From NCBI GenBank assembly GCA_944324685.1, contig CALUXG010000038.1, forward strand, positions 30,343 through 94,342: 64,000 nt of DNA. Direction: 5' to 3'. Numbering within the stretch: the stretch's first letter is position 1; each line of letters opens with the position of its first letter. The translations under genes and the position numbers were made by a program. The notes below the pieces were generated by a model that made no database searches, had not been told where the DNA came from, and was given only the letters and a program-made list of their open reading frames with translations. Positions 25,627-35,130 of this stretch are shown piece by piece. The DNA comes from an uncultured Elusimicrobiales bacterium. Lineage in GTDB: Bacteria; Elusimicrobiota; Elusimicrobia; Elusimicrobiales; Elusimicrobiaceae.

Positions 25627-26178
25627 ATGGAAATTAAAGTTACCGCCAAAAACATTAAACTGACGCCCGCCATCAAACAATTTGTGCAAACCCGCGTCAG
25701 CAAAATTGAAAATTACGTAGATCATATTGTTTGGGCGCAGGTTTTGCTTTCCGTGGAAAAGAAAATAAACCAGCGCGCGGAAATTATTATCCATACGGGA
25801 GGCAAAAATCCGGTCAGCGCCAGCGCCGTTGAAACCGATTTATATAAGGCTATAGACGCCGCGGCCGTCAAAGCAGAAGCGCAGCTGAAAAAAGCCAAAG
25901 AAAAAACAAAATCCAAACGCACGGCCAAAAAAGCCGCTGCGGCGGAAGAGTTTGCGACGTTCACCGATCACATTCTGTTGCCTCCCAACGACGTTAAATT
26001 CTCGGTCATCAAACAGGTGGAAGTTACCCCGATGAACCCTGAAGACGCGGCTTATGAAATGGAACGGCTGGGCTATTCGTTCTGGATGTTTTTGGACGAA
26101 GATTCCAAGCAAATCAACTTAATTTTCAAACGCTTGGACGGAACGTACGGTTTGATTAAGCCTATTAAGAAAAAATAA
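25627..26178 (+). CDS. hpf: ribosome hibernation promoting factor, long form
   Basis: Binds the 30S subunit between A and P sites and, through its C-terminal domain, pairs 70S ribosomes into inactive 100S dimers in slow growth. The N-terminal RaiA-type domain (residues 1-95) has MEIKVTAKNIKLTPAI and ETDLYKAID. A Lys/Ala-rich linker (about 85-105) leads to the C-terminal dimerisation domain with IKQVEVTPMNPEDAAYEMERLGYSFWMFLDED and IFKRLDGTYGLIKP. Length 183 is the long form. A GGAGGAAG ribosome site precedes it. It heads the cluster with hprK and rapZ, comparable to hpf-ptsN-rapZ neighbourhoods in proteobacteria but without rpoN. Confidence 0.95.
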   Translation: MEIKVTAKNIKLTPAIKQFVQTRVSKIENYVDHIVWAQVLLSVEKKINQRAEIIIHTGGKNPVSASAVETDLYKAIDAAAVKAEAQLKKAKEKTKSKRTAKKAAAAEEFATFTDHILLPPNDVKFSVIKQVEVTPMNPEDAAYEMERLGYSFWMFLDEDSKQINLIFKRLDGTYGLIKPIKKK

Positions 26179-26190
26179 AAAGGACAAGCG

Positions 26191-27144
26191 GTGCAGGAAT
26201 TTACCAAATCCGTAACAGTCTGCGAATTGCTCCAAGTGAAGCGTCTTCACTTGGAGCTGATTTGCGGCAAACGTTACGTGCATCGGGAAATCACCACTCC
26301 CAGCATTAACCGGCCCGGGCTGGCCCTGTGCGGGCATTTGGATCATTTCCGCGCCGACGCCGTCCAAGTGTTTGGAAGAGGAGAACACGGCTTTTGCGCC
26401 AAAGAAAAACCGAGCGTATTGAAAGCAAATATCGCCAAGATGCTGGGCCAAGGCCGCGTACCGTGCGTTATCATGGCGGCGGATCTAATGCCGTTGCCAG
26501 CAGTAAAAAAAGCTTGTTTGGAAGCGGACGTACCCGTGTTAAAAACCAGCATGGAATCGGCCGCGTTTGTGGCGGAATTCTCCCGCTATTTAGATGAAAA
26601 ACTCTCCCCTGTTACGCATTTGCACGGCGTACTCCTAAACGTCAGCGGCATAGGCGTATTGCTGCGGGGGGAAGCGGGCATAGGCAAAAGTGAATGCGCT
26701 TTGGAGCTGATTAAGCGCGGACATATTCTGGTAGCCGATGATGTTGTGGAAGTACAGAAACGCTGGGGACGTTTTTTGGTCGGCTCCTGTCCCGAAATGC
26801 TCAAACACTACATGGAAGTGCGGGGTTTGGGGATTTTGGACGTGGAACTGTTGTTTGGCGTCGGTTCCACTTTAGACGAAATGAGCATTGATTTGGAAGT
26901 GGTGCTTACTCCGCCGGCAAAAAATATAGACCGTTTGGGAGTGGAGCAGAATACTTCGGAAATACTGGGCATAGAGGTGCCTTCCCTGCTCCTGCCGGTT
27001 ACCCCGGGGCGGAACTTGGCGGCGCTTATAGAAGTGGCCGCGCTGAACCAGCGCTTAAAGGCGCAAGGCATTTTTTCGGCCAAAGAATTCAGCCGTAAAA
27101 TGCTGGACCGCATGAAACAAACAACAAAAAACCATGCAAACTAA
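26191..27144 (+). CDS. hprK: HPr kinase/phosphorylase
   Basis: Phosphorylates HPr on Ser46 with ATP or PPi and removes that phosphate, slowing PTS flux when carbon is plentiful. It begins with GTG at 26191, 12 bp after hpf. The N-terminal domain is about residues 1-130; the kinase domain has HGVLLNVSG, the P-loop GEAGIGKSE near residue 160, ADDVVEV, and the family signature [11 protein letters not shown] near residue 210. All functional motifs are intact. Length 317 is normal. The target HPr, with its Ser46, is encoded seven genes downstream in the same run. The gene overlaps rapZ by 11 bp. Confidence 0.96.
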   Translation: MQEFTKSVTVCELLQVKRLHLELICGKRYVHREITTPSINRPGLALCGHLDHFRADAVQVFGRGEHGFCAKEKPSVLKANIAKMLGQGRVPCVIMAADLMPLPAVKKACLEADVPVLKTSMESAAFVAEFSRYLDEKLSPVTHLHGVLLNVSGIGVLLRGEAGIGKSECALELIKRGHILVADDVVEVQKRWGRFLVGSCPEMLKHYMEVRGLGILDVELLFGVGSTLDEMSIDLEVVLTPPAKNIDRLGVEQNTSEILGIEVPSLLLPVTPGRNLAALIEVAALNQRLKAQGIFSAKEFSRKMLDRMKQTTKNHAN

Positions 27145-27988
27145 ACGCAAACTTTTTATTATTACCGGCATGAGCGGCGCGGGCAAAAGCCAAGCGCTCA
27201 AAATTTTCGGCGATTTTGGTTTCTATTGCGTAGATAATTTGCCGCTGGCTCTTTTTAGACAGTTTGCCGATTATGTAAAACAAAGACCGGAGCTGCAAAA
27301 CGTCGCTTTGGGCGTAGACGTACGCGAGGGAGAAAAATTAAAAGAACTGCCCGCTCTTTTGAAAAATATCACAAAAGATGATTTCAGTCCGAAGGTCATT
27401 TTTTTGGACGCTTCCGAAGAGTGTCTGATCCGGCGTTTTTCCGAAACGAAGCACAAACATCCCATTCATAAAAAACTTGCAACGGCCATCGCACATGAAC
27501 ATGATTTATTGACGCCCATTAAAATAGCCGCCGACAAAGTGATAGACACCACGGACTTAAAACTGGGAGAATTAAAAGAAAAGCTGTCTGCTTTGCTAGA
27601 ATTAAAGAAAGAAGGAGAAATGCAAATTTCCGTAGTCTCTTTCGGTTTTAAAAACGGCATTGCCAAAGAAGCGGATATCGTCATGGACGTGCGCTTTCTG
27701 CCCAATCCATATTATGTAAGCGGGCTTAAAAACAAAACCGGTTTGGACAAGGCCGTACAGGATTACATTTTGTCATTTAAACAATCGCGTGAATTTGCCG
27801 ACCGCTTTGCGGATTTGATTAAATACCTTATCCCCAAGTATATTAAGGAGGGCAAAAGTTACTTGACTATCGCCATAGGATGCACCGGTGGCAAACACCG
27901 CAGCGTTTTTATGGCGCATCAATTGGCGCAAACATTGCGCAAACAGGGACTGAGTGCTTCGGAATTTCATAGAGATATAGGATTATAA
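27134..27988 (+). CDS. rapZ: RapZ/YvcJ family nucleotide-binding protein (RNase adapter)
   Basis: A 284-residue P-loop protein. In enterobacteria RapZ guides RNase E to the GlmZ small RNA and senses glucosamine-6-phosphate; in other phyla the role is less clear. Walker [11 protein letters not shown] is at about residues 13-22, CVDNLP follows, and the C-terminal sugar-phosphate-binding-like domain has [11 protein letters not shown] near residue 250. It overlaps the end of hprK by 11 bp and is followed 1 bp later by the EIIA gene. The neighbourhood ties it to PTS control. Confidence 0.94.
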   Translation: MQTKRKLFIITGMSGAGKSQALKIFGDFGFYCVDNLPLALFRQFADYVKQRPELQNVALGVDVREGEKLKELPALLKNITKDDFSPKVIFLDASEECLIRRFSETKHKHPIHKKLATAIAHEHDLLTPIKIAADKVIDTTDLKLGELKEKLSALLELKKEGEMQISVVSFGFKNGIAKEADIVMDVRFLPNPYYVSGLKNKTGLDKAVQDYILSFKQSREFADRFADLIKYLIPKYIKEGKSYLTIAIGCTGGKHRSVFMAHQLAQTLRKQGLSASEFHRDIGL

Positions 27989-27989
27989 T

Positions 27990-28394
27990 ATGGTAGAACT
28001 GATCTTAGTTACCCACGGCAATTTAGCCGAGGAAATGTTGGCCACGGCGGCCCAGATTCTGGGCAAGCCCGCCGAAGGCGTACGAACGCTTTCGGTTACC
28101 ACGTCCAGCTCCGTAGAGCAAGGCGCGAAAGAATTGACGAAACTCTTGGCCGACACGGCGGAAGGAGCCGTCGTTCTTACGGATATTTTCGGCGGAAGCG
28201 CAACCAATATCGCCCTTACGGCCACCAAGGAAAATCCAAAGTGCCACGTGATTACGGGCATGAATTTGAGCATGCTCCTTACTGCCTTGAACAGCCGCAA
28301 AAAACTGACGCCTAAAGAACTGGCAGAAAAAATAGAGTCCGACGGTAAACGTGCCGTCATTAACGCCACGGAGCTTTTGATAAAGGGGCTGTAA
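27990..28394 (+). CDS. PTS mannose-family EIIA component
   Basis: A 134-residue cytoplasmic phosphocarrier that takes phosphate from HPr on His9 (VTHGN) and passes it to EIIB. LTDIFGGSATNIA near residue 63 is the family's second signature. It is a separate polypeptide, not fused to IIB. It starts 1 bp after rapZ and ends 1 bp before the EIIB gene, so the PTS genes are cotranscribed with the regulators. The sugar cannot be predicted. Confidence 0.93.
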   Translation: MVELILVTHGNLAEEMLATAAQILGKPAEGVRTLSVTTSSSVEQGAKELTKLLADTAEGAVVLTDIFGGSATNIALTATKENPKCHVITGMNLSMLLTALNSRKKLTPKELAEKIESDGKRAVINATELLIKGL

Positions 28395-28395
28395 T

Positions 28396-28860
28396 ATGCC
28401 TATTATTTTTGCTAGGGTGGACGACCGCCTGATACACGGACAAATTGTACAGGCATGGCTGCCCGAACTTAATATTGACGAAGTGGTTATTCCGTGTCCG
28501 CGCGAACGGGAAAACTGCGTCAATAAAAATTTATTACGTTTATCCCTGCCGTTTGAATATGAACTGACGGTCATGGAGCCGGCGCGCTGCGTCGGTTACA
28601 TAAGTGCATCTAAAAAACGCATTTTTCTGCTAATGGGATCTTTGCAGGACTTGAATCCGCTGCTGGAAGACGGTCTGCAAATAAAATCTCTTAACATCGG
28701 CGGAATGCATTTTAAGGAAGGCGCACAAAAACTGGCCGAAAACGTATTTTTGGACGCGCGGGACAGACATACATTGCGTATATTAAATGATTTGGGAATA
28801 GACATTGAAACGCGGGCCATACCCAGTTCCAAGTCCGTTTCCATAAAAGAGACTTTATAA
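28396..28860 (+). CDS. PTS mannose/fructose/sorbose-family EIIB component
   Basis: A 154-residue cytoplasmic phosphotransferase domain. The phosphorylated His14 lies in the family signature RVDDRLIHGQI at residues 7-17, and FLDARDRHTLR lies near residue 116. Length is normal for a single IIB subunit. It passes phosphate from EIIA to the sugar entering through IIC/IID. It ends 1 bp before the IIC gene. Confidence 0.93.
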   Translation: MPIIFARVDDRLIHGQIVQAWLPELNIDEVVIPCPRERENCVNKNLLRLSLPFEYELTVMEPARCVGYISASKKRIFLLMGSLQDLNPLLEDGLQIKSLNIGGMHFKEGAQKLAENVFLDARDRHTLRILNDLGIDIETRAIPSSKSVSIKETL

Positions 28861-28861
28861 T

Positions 28862-29467
28862 ATGACGTTGCCTTTGATTTTGTTGTGCGTTTTTGCCGCT
28901 TTGCTGGAGTTGGACACGACTTATGCGTTTCAGACGCTTTTGTCGCGTCCGATTATTGCCGCCCCCATTTTCGGATGGCTGACAGGCGACGTAGCGGCAG
29001 GCATACAAATAGGCATTTTTGCAGAACTGCTGTTTGCGGATGTTTCTCCTTTGGGCGGCATTATACCGCCCAGCGGAGTGGTGGCCAGCGCCGTACCGCT
29101 GTTTCTATATGTACAGGGAATTGAATTGTATTTTGGCTTTTTCTTAGGCGTTTTAGGCGCGGTACTGTATTCGTTTTTTGACGCATTGCTGCGCAAAACC
29201 CGTTTTAAGTGGCTGATTTTTCTGGAAAAACGCATAGGAAAAAAACCTTCCGACATTACGCGCATTATTTTGATCACCCTCCTTTTGTCTTTCTTGATGA
29301 GTTTTGTATTTATATCCGTTTTGGTGTGGGCCAGCTCTCAACTGATGTTTATATTGTACCCCTATTTGCCACAGCAGCTGCACTTCTCGTTCCGTTTGGC
29401 GTACATGGCCGTGCCGTGGATAGGCTTGGCCGCACTCATACCCATATTTAGGCTTAAAGCGAGGTAA
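28862..29467 (+). CDS. PTS mannose-family EIIC component (short)
   Basis: An integral membrane subunit of the sugar channel. Several hydrophobic segments are seen, with GWLTGDVAAGIQIGIFAELLFADVSPLGGIIPPSGVVASA (about residues 38-78) matching the IIC signature region. At 201 residues it is clearly shorter than the roughly 260 usual for the family, and the missing part appears to be C-terminal. It could be a streamlined transporter or a sensor that no longer moves sugar. Between EIIB and EIID genes, gaps of 1 and 3 bp. Confidence 0.88.
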   Translation: MTLPLILLCVFAALLELDTTYAFQTLLSRPIIAAPIFGWLTGDVAAGIQIGIFAELLFADVSPLGGIIPPSGVVASAVPLFLYVQGIELYFGFFLGVLGAVLYSFFDALLRKTRFKWLIFLEKRIGKKPSDITRIILITLLLSFLMSFVFISVLVWASSQLMFILYPYLPQQLHFSFRLAYMAVPWIGLAALIPIFRLKAR

Positions 29468-29470
29468 AAC

Positions 29471-30286
29471 ATGTCCCTTTGGTTACGCGTAAATATGTTT
29501 TTCCGCTCTTTCTTTTTACAAGCCGGCTGGAATTACGTCAAATACCAGAACCTCGGTTTTGCTTTGGTCATGCTGCCTTTTTTGCGCCGTTTATACCGCA
29601 AAGACCCAGAAGCCTTGCATACGGTCGTTAACCGTTATTTGGAAGCTTTCAACACACACCCCGTCATGGCCTCTTTCTGCTTCGGAGCCATGGCCCGCAT
29701 GGAAGAGAACATCGCACAAGCCCATTCCGTAACGGATTACAAAGAGCAAGTGGCTGAATGGATGGGCGCACGACGGGGGTTATCCATTACCGCCGCTTCC
29801 ATAGGGGACAGGCTCTTTTGGGGTACGTTAAAACCGTTAACGTTGCTGCTGGCCATTTTTATTTGGATGCTGCTGGGAGTGAATTTCTTGGAAACGGAAA
29901 TATCCGAAGTCCCCCTCTCTTATGCGCTGTCGGCGGGCGCGGCGGCATTTTTTATCTATAATGCCATAGCACAATTTGTCCGCTGGGAAGGTCTAAAAAT
30001 AGGATATGAAGCGGATGAAAAATCCTGTTTTGGGCTGACGCGTTTTGATTGGAACCGCACCATTTACAACGCCAAGCGCATCGGCATTTTCTGTGCGGCC
30101 GGACTTATTTTGTTTGGAGTCTACCGGTTTTTGGAAAATAAACAACCGGATATTCATTTTGTGGCCAGATCCATATTAGTATTGTTTTTTGTCATCGCTT
30201 CGTTTGTAACGCGCCGCCTGCGCATTCCAAACGTGTATTTGTATCTGGCGGCTGTAATCATTTTCAGTACCGTGTGTTTAATATAA
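29471..30286 (+). CDS. PTS mannose-family EIID component
   Basis: A 271-residue membrane subunit pairing with IIC. The N-terminal cytoplasmic part has SFFLQAGWNYVKYQNLGFALVMLP and FNTHPVMASFCFGAMARMEE, the classic IID pattern; TAASIGDRLFWGTLKPLTLL follows, and hydrophobic segments fill the C-terminal half. Length is near normal. Its presence with separate A, B and C genes makes a complete Man-type permease at one locus. Confidence 0.9.
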   Translation: MSLWLRVNMFFRSFFLQAGWNYVKYQNLGFALVMLPFLRRLYRKDPEALHTVVNRYLEAFNTHPVMASFCFGAMARMEENIAQAHSVTDYKEQVAEWMGARRGLSITAASIGDRLFWGTLKPLTLLLAIFIWMLLGVNFLETEISEVPLSYALSAGAAAFFIYNAIAQFVRWEGLKIGYEADEKSCFGLTRFDWNRTIYNAKRIGIFCAAGLILFGVYRFLENKQPDIHFVARSILVLFFVIASFVTRRLRIPNVYLYLAAVIIFSTVCLI

Positions 30287-30302
30287 AAGGGGCTTTTTTA
30301 CC

Positions 30303-30572
30303 GTGATCACACAAGAAATTAAAATCACCAACCGCTTAGGGCTGCACGCCCGTCCGGCCGCCATGGTCGCACAAACGGCGGCGAACTACGACTGTGATAT
30401 CAAAATAGCCAAAGATCGGGTGGAAATCAACGCCAAAAGCATCATGGGCGTCATGATGCTGGCCGCCGAATACGGGTCCATATTGCATGTAAGCTTTAAC
30501 GGAAAAGACGAGAAAGAAGCTTGTGAAGCCATTACGCGTTTATTTACCGAAAAATTTAACGAGGAGTATTAA
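30303..30572 (+). CDS. ptsH: phosphocarrier protein HPr
   Basis: The 89-residue phosphocarrier between enzyme I and EIIA. His15 sits in GLHARPAA and the regulatory Ser46 in NAKSIMGVM, both at the textbook positions, which matches the presence of hprK. It starts with GTG at 30303 and its stop codon abuts the ATG of ptsI. Confidence 0.97.
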   Translation: MITQEIKITNRLGLHARPAAMVAQTAANYDCDIKIAKDRVEINAKSIMGVMMLAAEYGSILHVSFNGKDEKEACEAITRLFTEKFNEEY

Positions 30573-32315
30573 ATGTTTGTCATCAAAGGCGTTCCCGCCA
30601 GTCCGGGCGTGGCTATAGGTCCTGCAGTATTGCTTCCCACGGCGGATTTTGCCGTAGCCAACCAACACGTTCAGGAACCGGAGGTAAAGGCGGAAATTGC
30701 CAAATTTGCCCGTGCTGTGGATAAAACACTGGCGGATTTGGACGAAAGCGAAAAAAAACTGCGGCAGACGTTAGGCGGCGAATACGCCAGCCTGATGTCC
30801 ATGCATAAAATGATTTTGCAGGATCCCATGCTTAAAGACGCCGCCATAGCCAAAATCAAAAACGAACGAATGTCGGCTCAAGCCGCCATTTTCCATACGC
30901 TGCAGGAGCTGGCCGCGTCTTTTGACAAAATAGAAGACAAATTTTTCAAAGAACGCCGCAATGACATTTTTGACGTCGGCAAGAGGCTGGTGGGCAACTT
31001 GCAGGGAGACAAAGGACAGTTTTGGTCCTCCATTCGTCGTCCTTCCGTTTTAATCGCCCATGATTTATTTCCATCTGACACCATGAACCTGCAGGAAAAC
31101 CAAATTATCGGTTTTTGTACGGATTTAGGAGGCAAAACAAGCCACACGGCTATTTTGGCCCAAAGCCTGAAATTACCGGCGGTAGTCGGCCTATCCAATG
31201 CGCTGCGGCAGGTCAAAGACGGCGACACCGTTATTGTAGACGGGGAAAACGGCCTGCTTATTCTGTGTCCGGACCGATATACATTGGCACGGTATAAAAA
31301 AACCCAGCGTGAAATAAAAAAAGCGGAATCCTTGCTGCAAACCATTAATCACCTGCCCACCATTACGGCGGACGGGAAACCTTTTAAGCTGATGATTAAT
31401 TTTGATCCGCGCACCGATACGAAAGAAAATAAAAAACTCATTACGGACGGGCTGGGGCTTTTGCGTACGGAATTTTTATTTATGAATATTCCCCAACCTC
31501 CTACGGAAGAAGAACAATATCAGCTTTATCTGTCCACGGCCAAAAAATTTGACATGCGCCCCGTTACTATCCGTTTGGCGGATTTGGGAGCGGATAAATT
31601 ACCGGATTTTCCTTTGGATGAATTTGACAAAGACAACAATCCGTTCATGGGCTGCCGCGGCATACGCCTGTTTTTGAAAAATCCGGAATTGATGCATACG
31701 CAACTGCGCGCCATTGTGCATACCGCCTGCGAGGTGCCTGCACAAATACGCATCATGATCCCCATGTTGTCGTCCGTAGAGGAAATACGCCACGTACGCA
31801 CCGCCTTGAACGAAGTACTGGCGGAATTTGAAGCCCAAGGCAAAAAACCCGTAAATAAAATCGCACTTGGCGCCATGATAGAAGTACCGGCGGCCGCTAT
31901 AGCCTTGGACGGAATGATAAGCGAAATGGATTTCCTTTCCATAGGGACCAATGACTTGATACAATATTTAATTGCGGTGGACCGCGTAAATCCCGAAGTG
32001 GCACATATGTATGATCCGTGTCATCCGGCCGTATTGCGCACCATACGCCAAATTATTCAGACGGCTCACCAGCGAGGCAAAGAAGTCAGCATTTGCGGGG
32101 AAATAGCTTCCGATGTAAAAATGGTCCCCATGCTGTTAGGGCTGGAAGTAGATACATTGTCCGTTCCGGCGCGCATGTTTTTGCGCATAAAAAACCGCAT
32201 ACGCCATCTGAATTTTGAAGCATGCTCCGATACGGCACAGGCCGCTTTGCTGGCCAGTTCGTCGGAAGACATACGCAGTTTAATAGACCAACAGAACCAA
32301 GATGAAGATTCGTAA
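30573..32315 (+). CDS. ptsI: PEP--protein phosphotransferase (PTS enzyme I)
   Basis: Starts the PTS relay by moving phosphate from phosphoenolpyruvate to HPr. The 580 residues contain the swivel domain with the active His in GGKTSHTAILAQSLKLPAVVG (about 185-205), the PEP-binding TIM barrel with LLRTEFLFM, GCRGIRLFLKNPE and SIGTNDLIQYLIAVDR, and the catalytic Cys in VSICGEIASD near residue 500. All are intact. It begins at the stop of ptsH and overlaps lepA by 14 bp. Confidence 0.97.
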   Translation: MFVIKGVPASPGVAIGPAVLLPTADFAVANQHVQEPEVKAEIAKFARAVDKTLADLDESEKKLRQTLGGEYASLMSMHKMILQDPMLKDAAIAKIKNERMSAQAAIFHTLQELAASFDKIEDKFFKERRNDIFDVGKRLVGNLQGDKGQFWSSIRRPSVLIAHDLFPSDTMNLQENQIIGFCTDLGGKTSHTAILAQSLKLPAVVGLSNALRQVKDGDTVIVDGENGLLILCPDRYTLARYKKTQREIKKAESLLQTINHLPTITADGKPFKLMINFDPRTDTKENKKLITDGLGLLRTEFLFMNIPQPPTEEEQYQLYLSTAKKFDMRPVTIRLADLGADKLPDFPLDEFDKDNNPFMGCRGIRLFLKNPELMHTQLRAIVHTACEVPAQIRIMIPMLSSVEEIRHVRTALNEVLAEFEAQGKKPVNKIALGAMIEVPAAAIALDGMISEMDFLSIGTNDLIQYLIAVDRVNPEVAHMYDPCHPAVLRTIRQIIQTAHQRGKEVSICGEIASDVKMVPMLLGLEVDTLSVPARMFLRIKNRIRHLNFEACSDTAQAALLASSSEDIRSLIDQQNQDEDS

Positions 32316-34131
32316 TTTTTCTATCGTGGCACACATTGACCACGGCAAAACCACCTTATCAGACAGAATACTGGAAGACACAGGAACCGTACCCAAGCGG
32401 AAAATGCAGGCTCAGCTTTTGGACGGCATGGATTTGGAACGCGAACGCGGCATTACCATTAAAGCCAAAGCGGTGCGCATTCAATATAAAGACTATATTT
32501 TGAATTTGATTGACACCCCGGGGCATGTGGATTTCTCGTATGAGGTTGCCCGTTCTCTGCGGGCCTGCGAAGGCGTACTGCTGTTGGTGGACGCTTCCCA
32601 AGGCGTGGAAGCGCAAACCGTCGCACACGCCCATTTGGCGCAAAGTTTAGGTCTTAAAATCATCCCCGTTATGAACAAGGTGGACTTATCCCAGTCGGAC
32701 GCCGACGCCGCTGAAGAACAATTGTGGGACATTTTGCGCGAACCTATAGAAGCCGAACGCGTCAGCGCAAAAACGGGCATGGGCATTGAACATTTGCTGG
32801 ACCGGATTGTCAACGACATTCCTGCACCGCAAGGCGACCCAAACGCACCGCTGCGCGCACTGATTTTCGACTCTTTTTATGATCCGTTCCGCGGCGTTAT
32901 TATGTACGTACGCATCGTGGACGGGACGATAAAAGCCGGTCAAAACATTCGTTTCATGGCAACGGGTGCCAGCTATAAAACCGAAGAAGTGGGATTTATG
33001 ACTCCCAAGCAGCTGCACAAAGCCGCCTCTCTCAGTGCAGGAGAAGTGGGATACTTGGTGGCGGGGATTAAAGACATACACCAAGTAAAAGTCGGCGACA
33101 CCGTAACGCTCTCAGATCGGCCGGCACAAACTCCGCTGCCCGGCTATGCCGACGCCAAGCCTGTGGTGTTTGCCAGCATTTTCCCCGTGGAAACTACGGA
33201 TTTTCCGCTGCTGCGCACGGCACTGGAAAAATTGAATTTATCGGATTCTTCTTTCCATTACCAAAGCGAAACCTCCAAAGCTTTAGGCTTCGGTTTTCGT
33301 CTGGGTTTTATGGGCATTTTGCATATAGAAATCGTCAAAGAACGCTTGGAACGGGAGTTCAATCTTTCCTTGATTGCCACCGCGCCGAACGTAGTATATC
33401 ACGTAAAATTTACTCCGCGCAAAAATCATCCGCAGGAGCTGGCCGCTCTGCCGGACGCTCCGGATGACCCGGGCTACAAAATTATAGACAATCCGGCCAA
33501 TTTTCCTCCCCATGGGGATATTATTGACATCAAAGAACCGGTCATTCATATTACGGTCGTAACGCCCGTGGAGTACATGGACGGCGTTATGACGTTGTTG
33601 AAAGAGAAACGCGGCACCTTTATCCACATGGATCATCTTTCCAATCAGCGCGTCATCATCAAATATGAAATGCCAATGGGAGAAATGGTCATAGATTTTT
33701 ACAATAAACTGAAGTCCGTTTCTAAGGGATATGCGTCCTTTGATTATGAAGTGGCCGGCTTTCGCAGTGCGGACGTGGTACTGATGGAAATATTGCTGCA
33801 CGGCACGCCGGTAGACGCTTTGTCTGTCGTCGTACACAAAGACAAGGCACAGACCCAAGGCCGCGCTTTATGCGCCAAATTAAAAGAACTCATCGGACGC
33901 CAACAGTTTGAAGTGGCCGTGCAGGCCGCCGTAAACGGCAAAGTCATCGCACGTGAAACCATTCCCGCATACCGCAAAGACGTCATCGCCAAATGTTACG
34001 GCGGAGACATTACGCGCAAGCGTAAATTGTTGGAAAAACAAAAAGAAGGCAAGAAACGCATGAAAAGCATTGGCAGCTTAAATATTCCGCAGGAAGCTTT
34101 TGTAGCCATGCTGAAAATTGACGAAGAATAA
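32302..34131 (+). CDS. lepA: elongation factor 4 (LepA)
   Basis: A ribosome-bound GTPase implicated in translation under stress and in initiation or 30S assembly. G1 AHIDHGKTT (residues 10-18), switch RERGITIKAK, DTPGHVDF and NKVDL are all present, and the LepA-specific C-terminal domain ends with RKRKLLEKQKEGKKRMKSIGSLNIPQEAFV. Length 609 is standard. It overlaps the end of ptsI by 14 bp and is the last gene of the cluster, followed by a strong terminator. Confidence 0.98.
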   Translation: MKIRNFSIVAHIDHGKTTLSDRILEDTGTVPKRKMQAQLLDGMDLERERGITIKAKAVRIQYKDYILNLIDTPGHVDFSYEVARSLRACEGVLLLVDASQGVEAQTVAHAHLAQSLGLKIIPVMNKVDLSQSDADAAEEQLWDILREPIEAERVSAKTGMGIEHLLDRIVNDIPAPQGDPNAPLRALIFDSFYDPFRGVIMYVRIVDGTIKAGQNIRFMATGASYKTEEVGFMTPKQLHKAASLSAGEVGYLVAGIKDIHQVKVGDTVTLSDRPAQTPLPGYADAKPVVFASIFPVETTDFPLLRTALEKLNLSDSSFHYQSETSKALGFGFRLGFMGILHIEIVKERLEREFNLSLIATAPNVVYHVKFTPRKNHPQELAALPDAPDDPGYKIIDNPANFPPHGDIIDIKEPVIHITVVTPVEYMDGVMTLLKEKRGTFIHMDHLSNQRVIIKYEMPMGEMVIDFYNKLKSVSKGYASFDYEVAGFRSADVVLMEILLHGTPVDALSVVVHKDKAQTQGRALCAKLKELIGRQQFEVAVQAAVNGKVIARETIPAYRKDVIAKCYGGDITRKRKLLEKQKEGKKRMKSIGSLNIPQEAFVAMLKIDEE

Positions 34132-34160
34132 AAAATCCCCGCTTAAAGCGGGGATTTTTT
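34131..34160. terminator. terminator between lepA and pilin B
   Basis: AAAAATCCCCGC pairs with GCGGGGATTTTT around TTAAA, with a T-run on both strands; it serves the convergent lepA and pilin B. Confidence 0.9.
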
Positions 34161-34731
34161 ATAAACCGATGTATCCGTGATTTTTCATATTAAACGGCCT
34201 GTATGCATAATGTGTGGAATTTTTGCCCGTAAAAGCCAAACAGGCTTTCTCTCCTCTTTTCGTATTAAAAAAACAGGATATCGGCTCCGCTGAAGGGGAA
34301 CACTTTAATACCATCGTGTTCATCGGACCAATGTTCGGTGAATCTTTCTGCCCCATATAAATCCCATAGGGGGAGTCTTGCGTGGTACCGTCTATCTTAT
34401 TCGGACCTACAAAGACATAACACCCCTCGCCCTTTGTATCCGCATAGGTTTTTATAATGAGGTCCCCATACACCTTTGAACTGCCGGATTCAATGCTTTT
34501 CGCTTTTTCACTGCCTAAATTAATATCCAAATCATCCAGATTTTGGGCATATATGCCATTGGCCAATTTATACCGCTGCTGCGCCTGCCATACCGCTTTA
34601 GCCAAAGGCATATATGTGGCATATCGGGACTTGATTACCGTAACCTGATACTGTGGCCATGCAATAGACGCCAATATACCGATAATCAATACAACTATCA
34701 ACAATTCAATCAAGGTAAAGCCTTTTCTCAT
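34159..34731 (-). CDS. type IV prepilin-like protein B
   Basis: A 190-residue pilin-family protein. The leader MRKG precedes FTLIELLIVVLIIGILASIAWPQYQ, with Glu at +5. The globular part differs from pilins A and D (for example a KLANGIYAQNLDDLDINLG segment) and contains several Cys residues near the end, including FFNTKRGEKACLAF. No pilus assembly genes adjoin it. Its leader DNA is a near copy of that of pilin A although the proteins differ beyond the N-terminal helix, suggesting shared control of distinct pilins. Confidence 0.92.
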   Translation of the reverse strand: MRKGFTLIELLIVVLIIGILASIAWPQYQVTVIKSRYATYMPLAKAVWQAQQRYKLANGIYAQNLDDLDINLGSEKAKSIESGSSKVYGDLIIKTYADTKGEGCYVFVGPNKIDGTTQDSPYGIYMGQKDSPNIGPMNTMVLKCSPSAEPISCFFNTKRGEKACLAFTGKNSTHYAYRPFNMKNHGYIGL

Positions 34732-34862
34732 TTTTTACTCCTATAATGGCATTTAATTCGTCAAAAACACTTCTTAACGCTATTTGATTTTTTGCCATGT
34801 ATAGGGTATCAAAAAAAAAAAACGAGTCAAGGCTTAGTCGGTTTTCAGCAAATAAACGGCAA
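34732..34862 (-). repeat. pilin leader repeat, copy B (with T12 tract)
   Basis: Strongly similar to 19761-19887. On the - strand: TTGACT (34825-34830), CG, twelve T residues (34811-34822), then GATACCCTATACATGG. The T-run is two bases longer than in copy A. Confidence 0.75.
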
Positions 34863-35130
34863 CCACACAACCGACGCGGCAACGATACAACGGCCCCAAC
34901 AATAACCACCGACTGAAACGTTTGGGAAAAGCATAAGAATTATGCTCTGATGATATAAGCCGTAAGAACATGACGCATGCCATCCTTGTCAATGACAGCG
35001 ATGGTTACTCTGGAAAATAATGTGATAGGCACTTATGGCAAACGGCACGCATTATTTTTAGAAAGGAAGTGCGGTTTCACGGCATCGACCGCACAGCCGT
35101 CTGTAACCGCCGTTATAACAGATGATGGAC
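34863..35130. other. rest of a gene-free gap of about 400 bp
   Basis: Together with the leader repeat of pilin B this makes nearly 400 bases between pilin B and the adenosine deaminase gene. Short frames here have no ribosome site or recognisable motif; I see nothing else. Confidence 0.5.
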
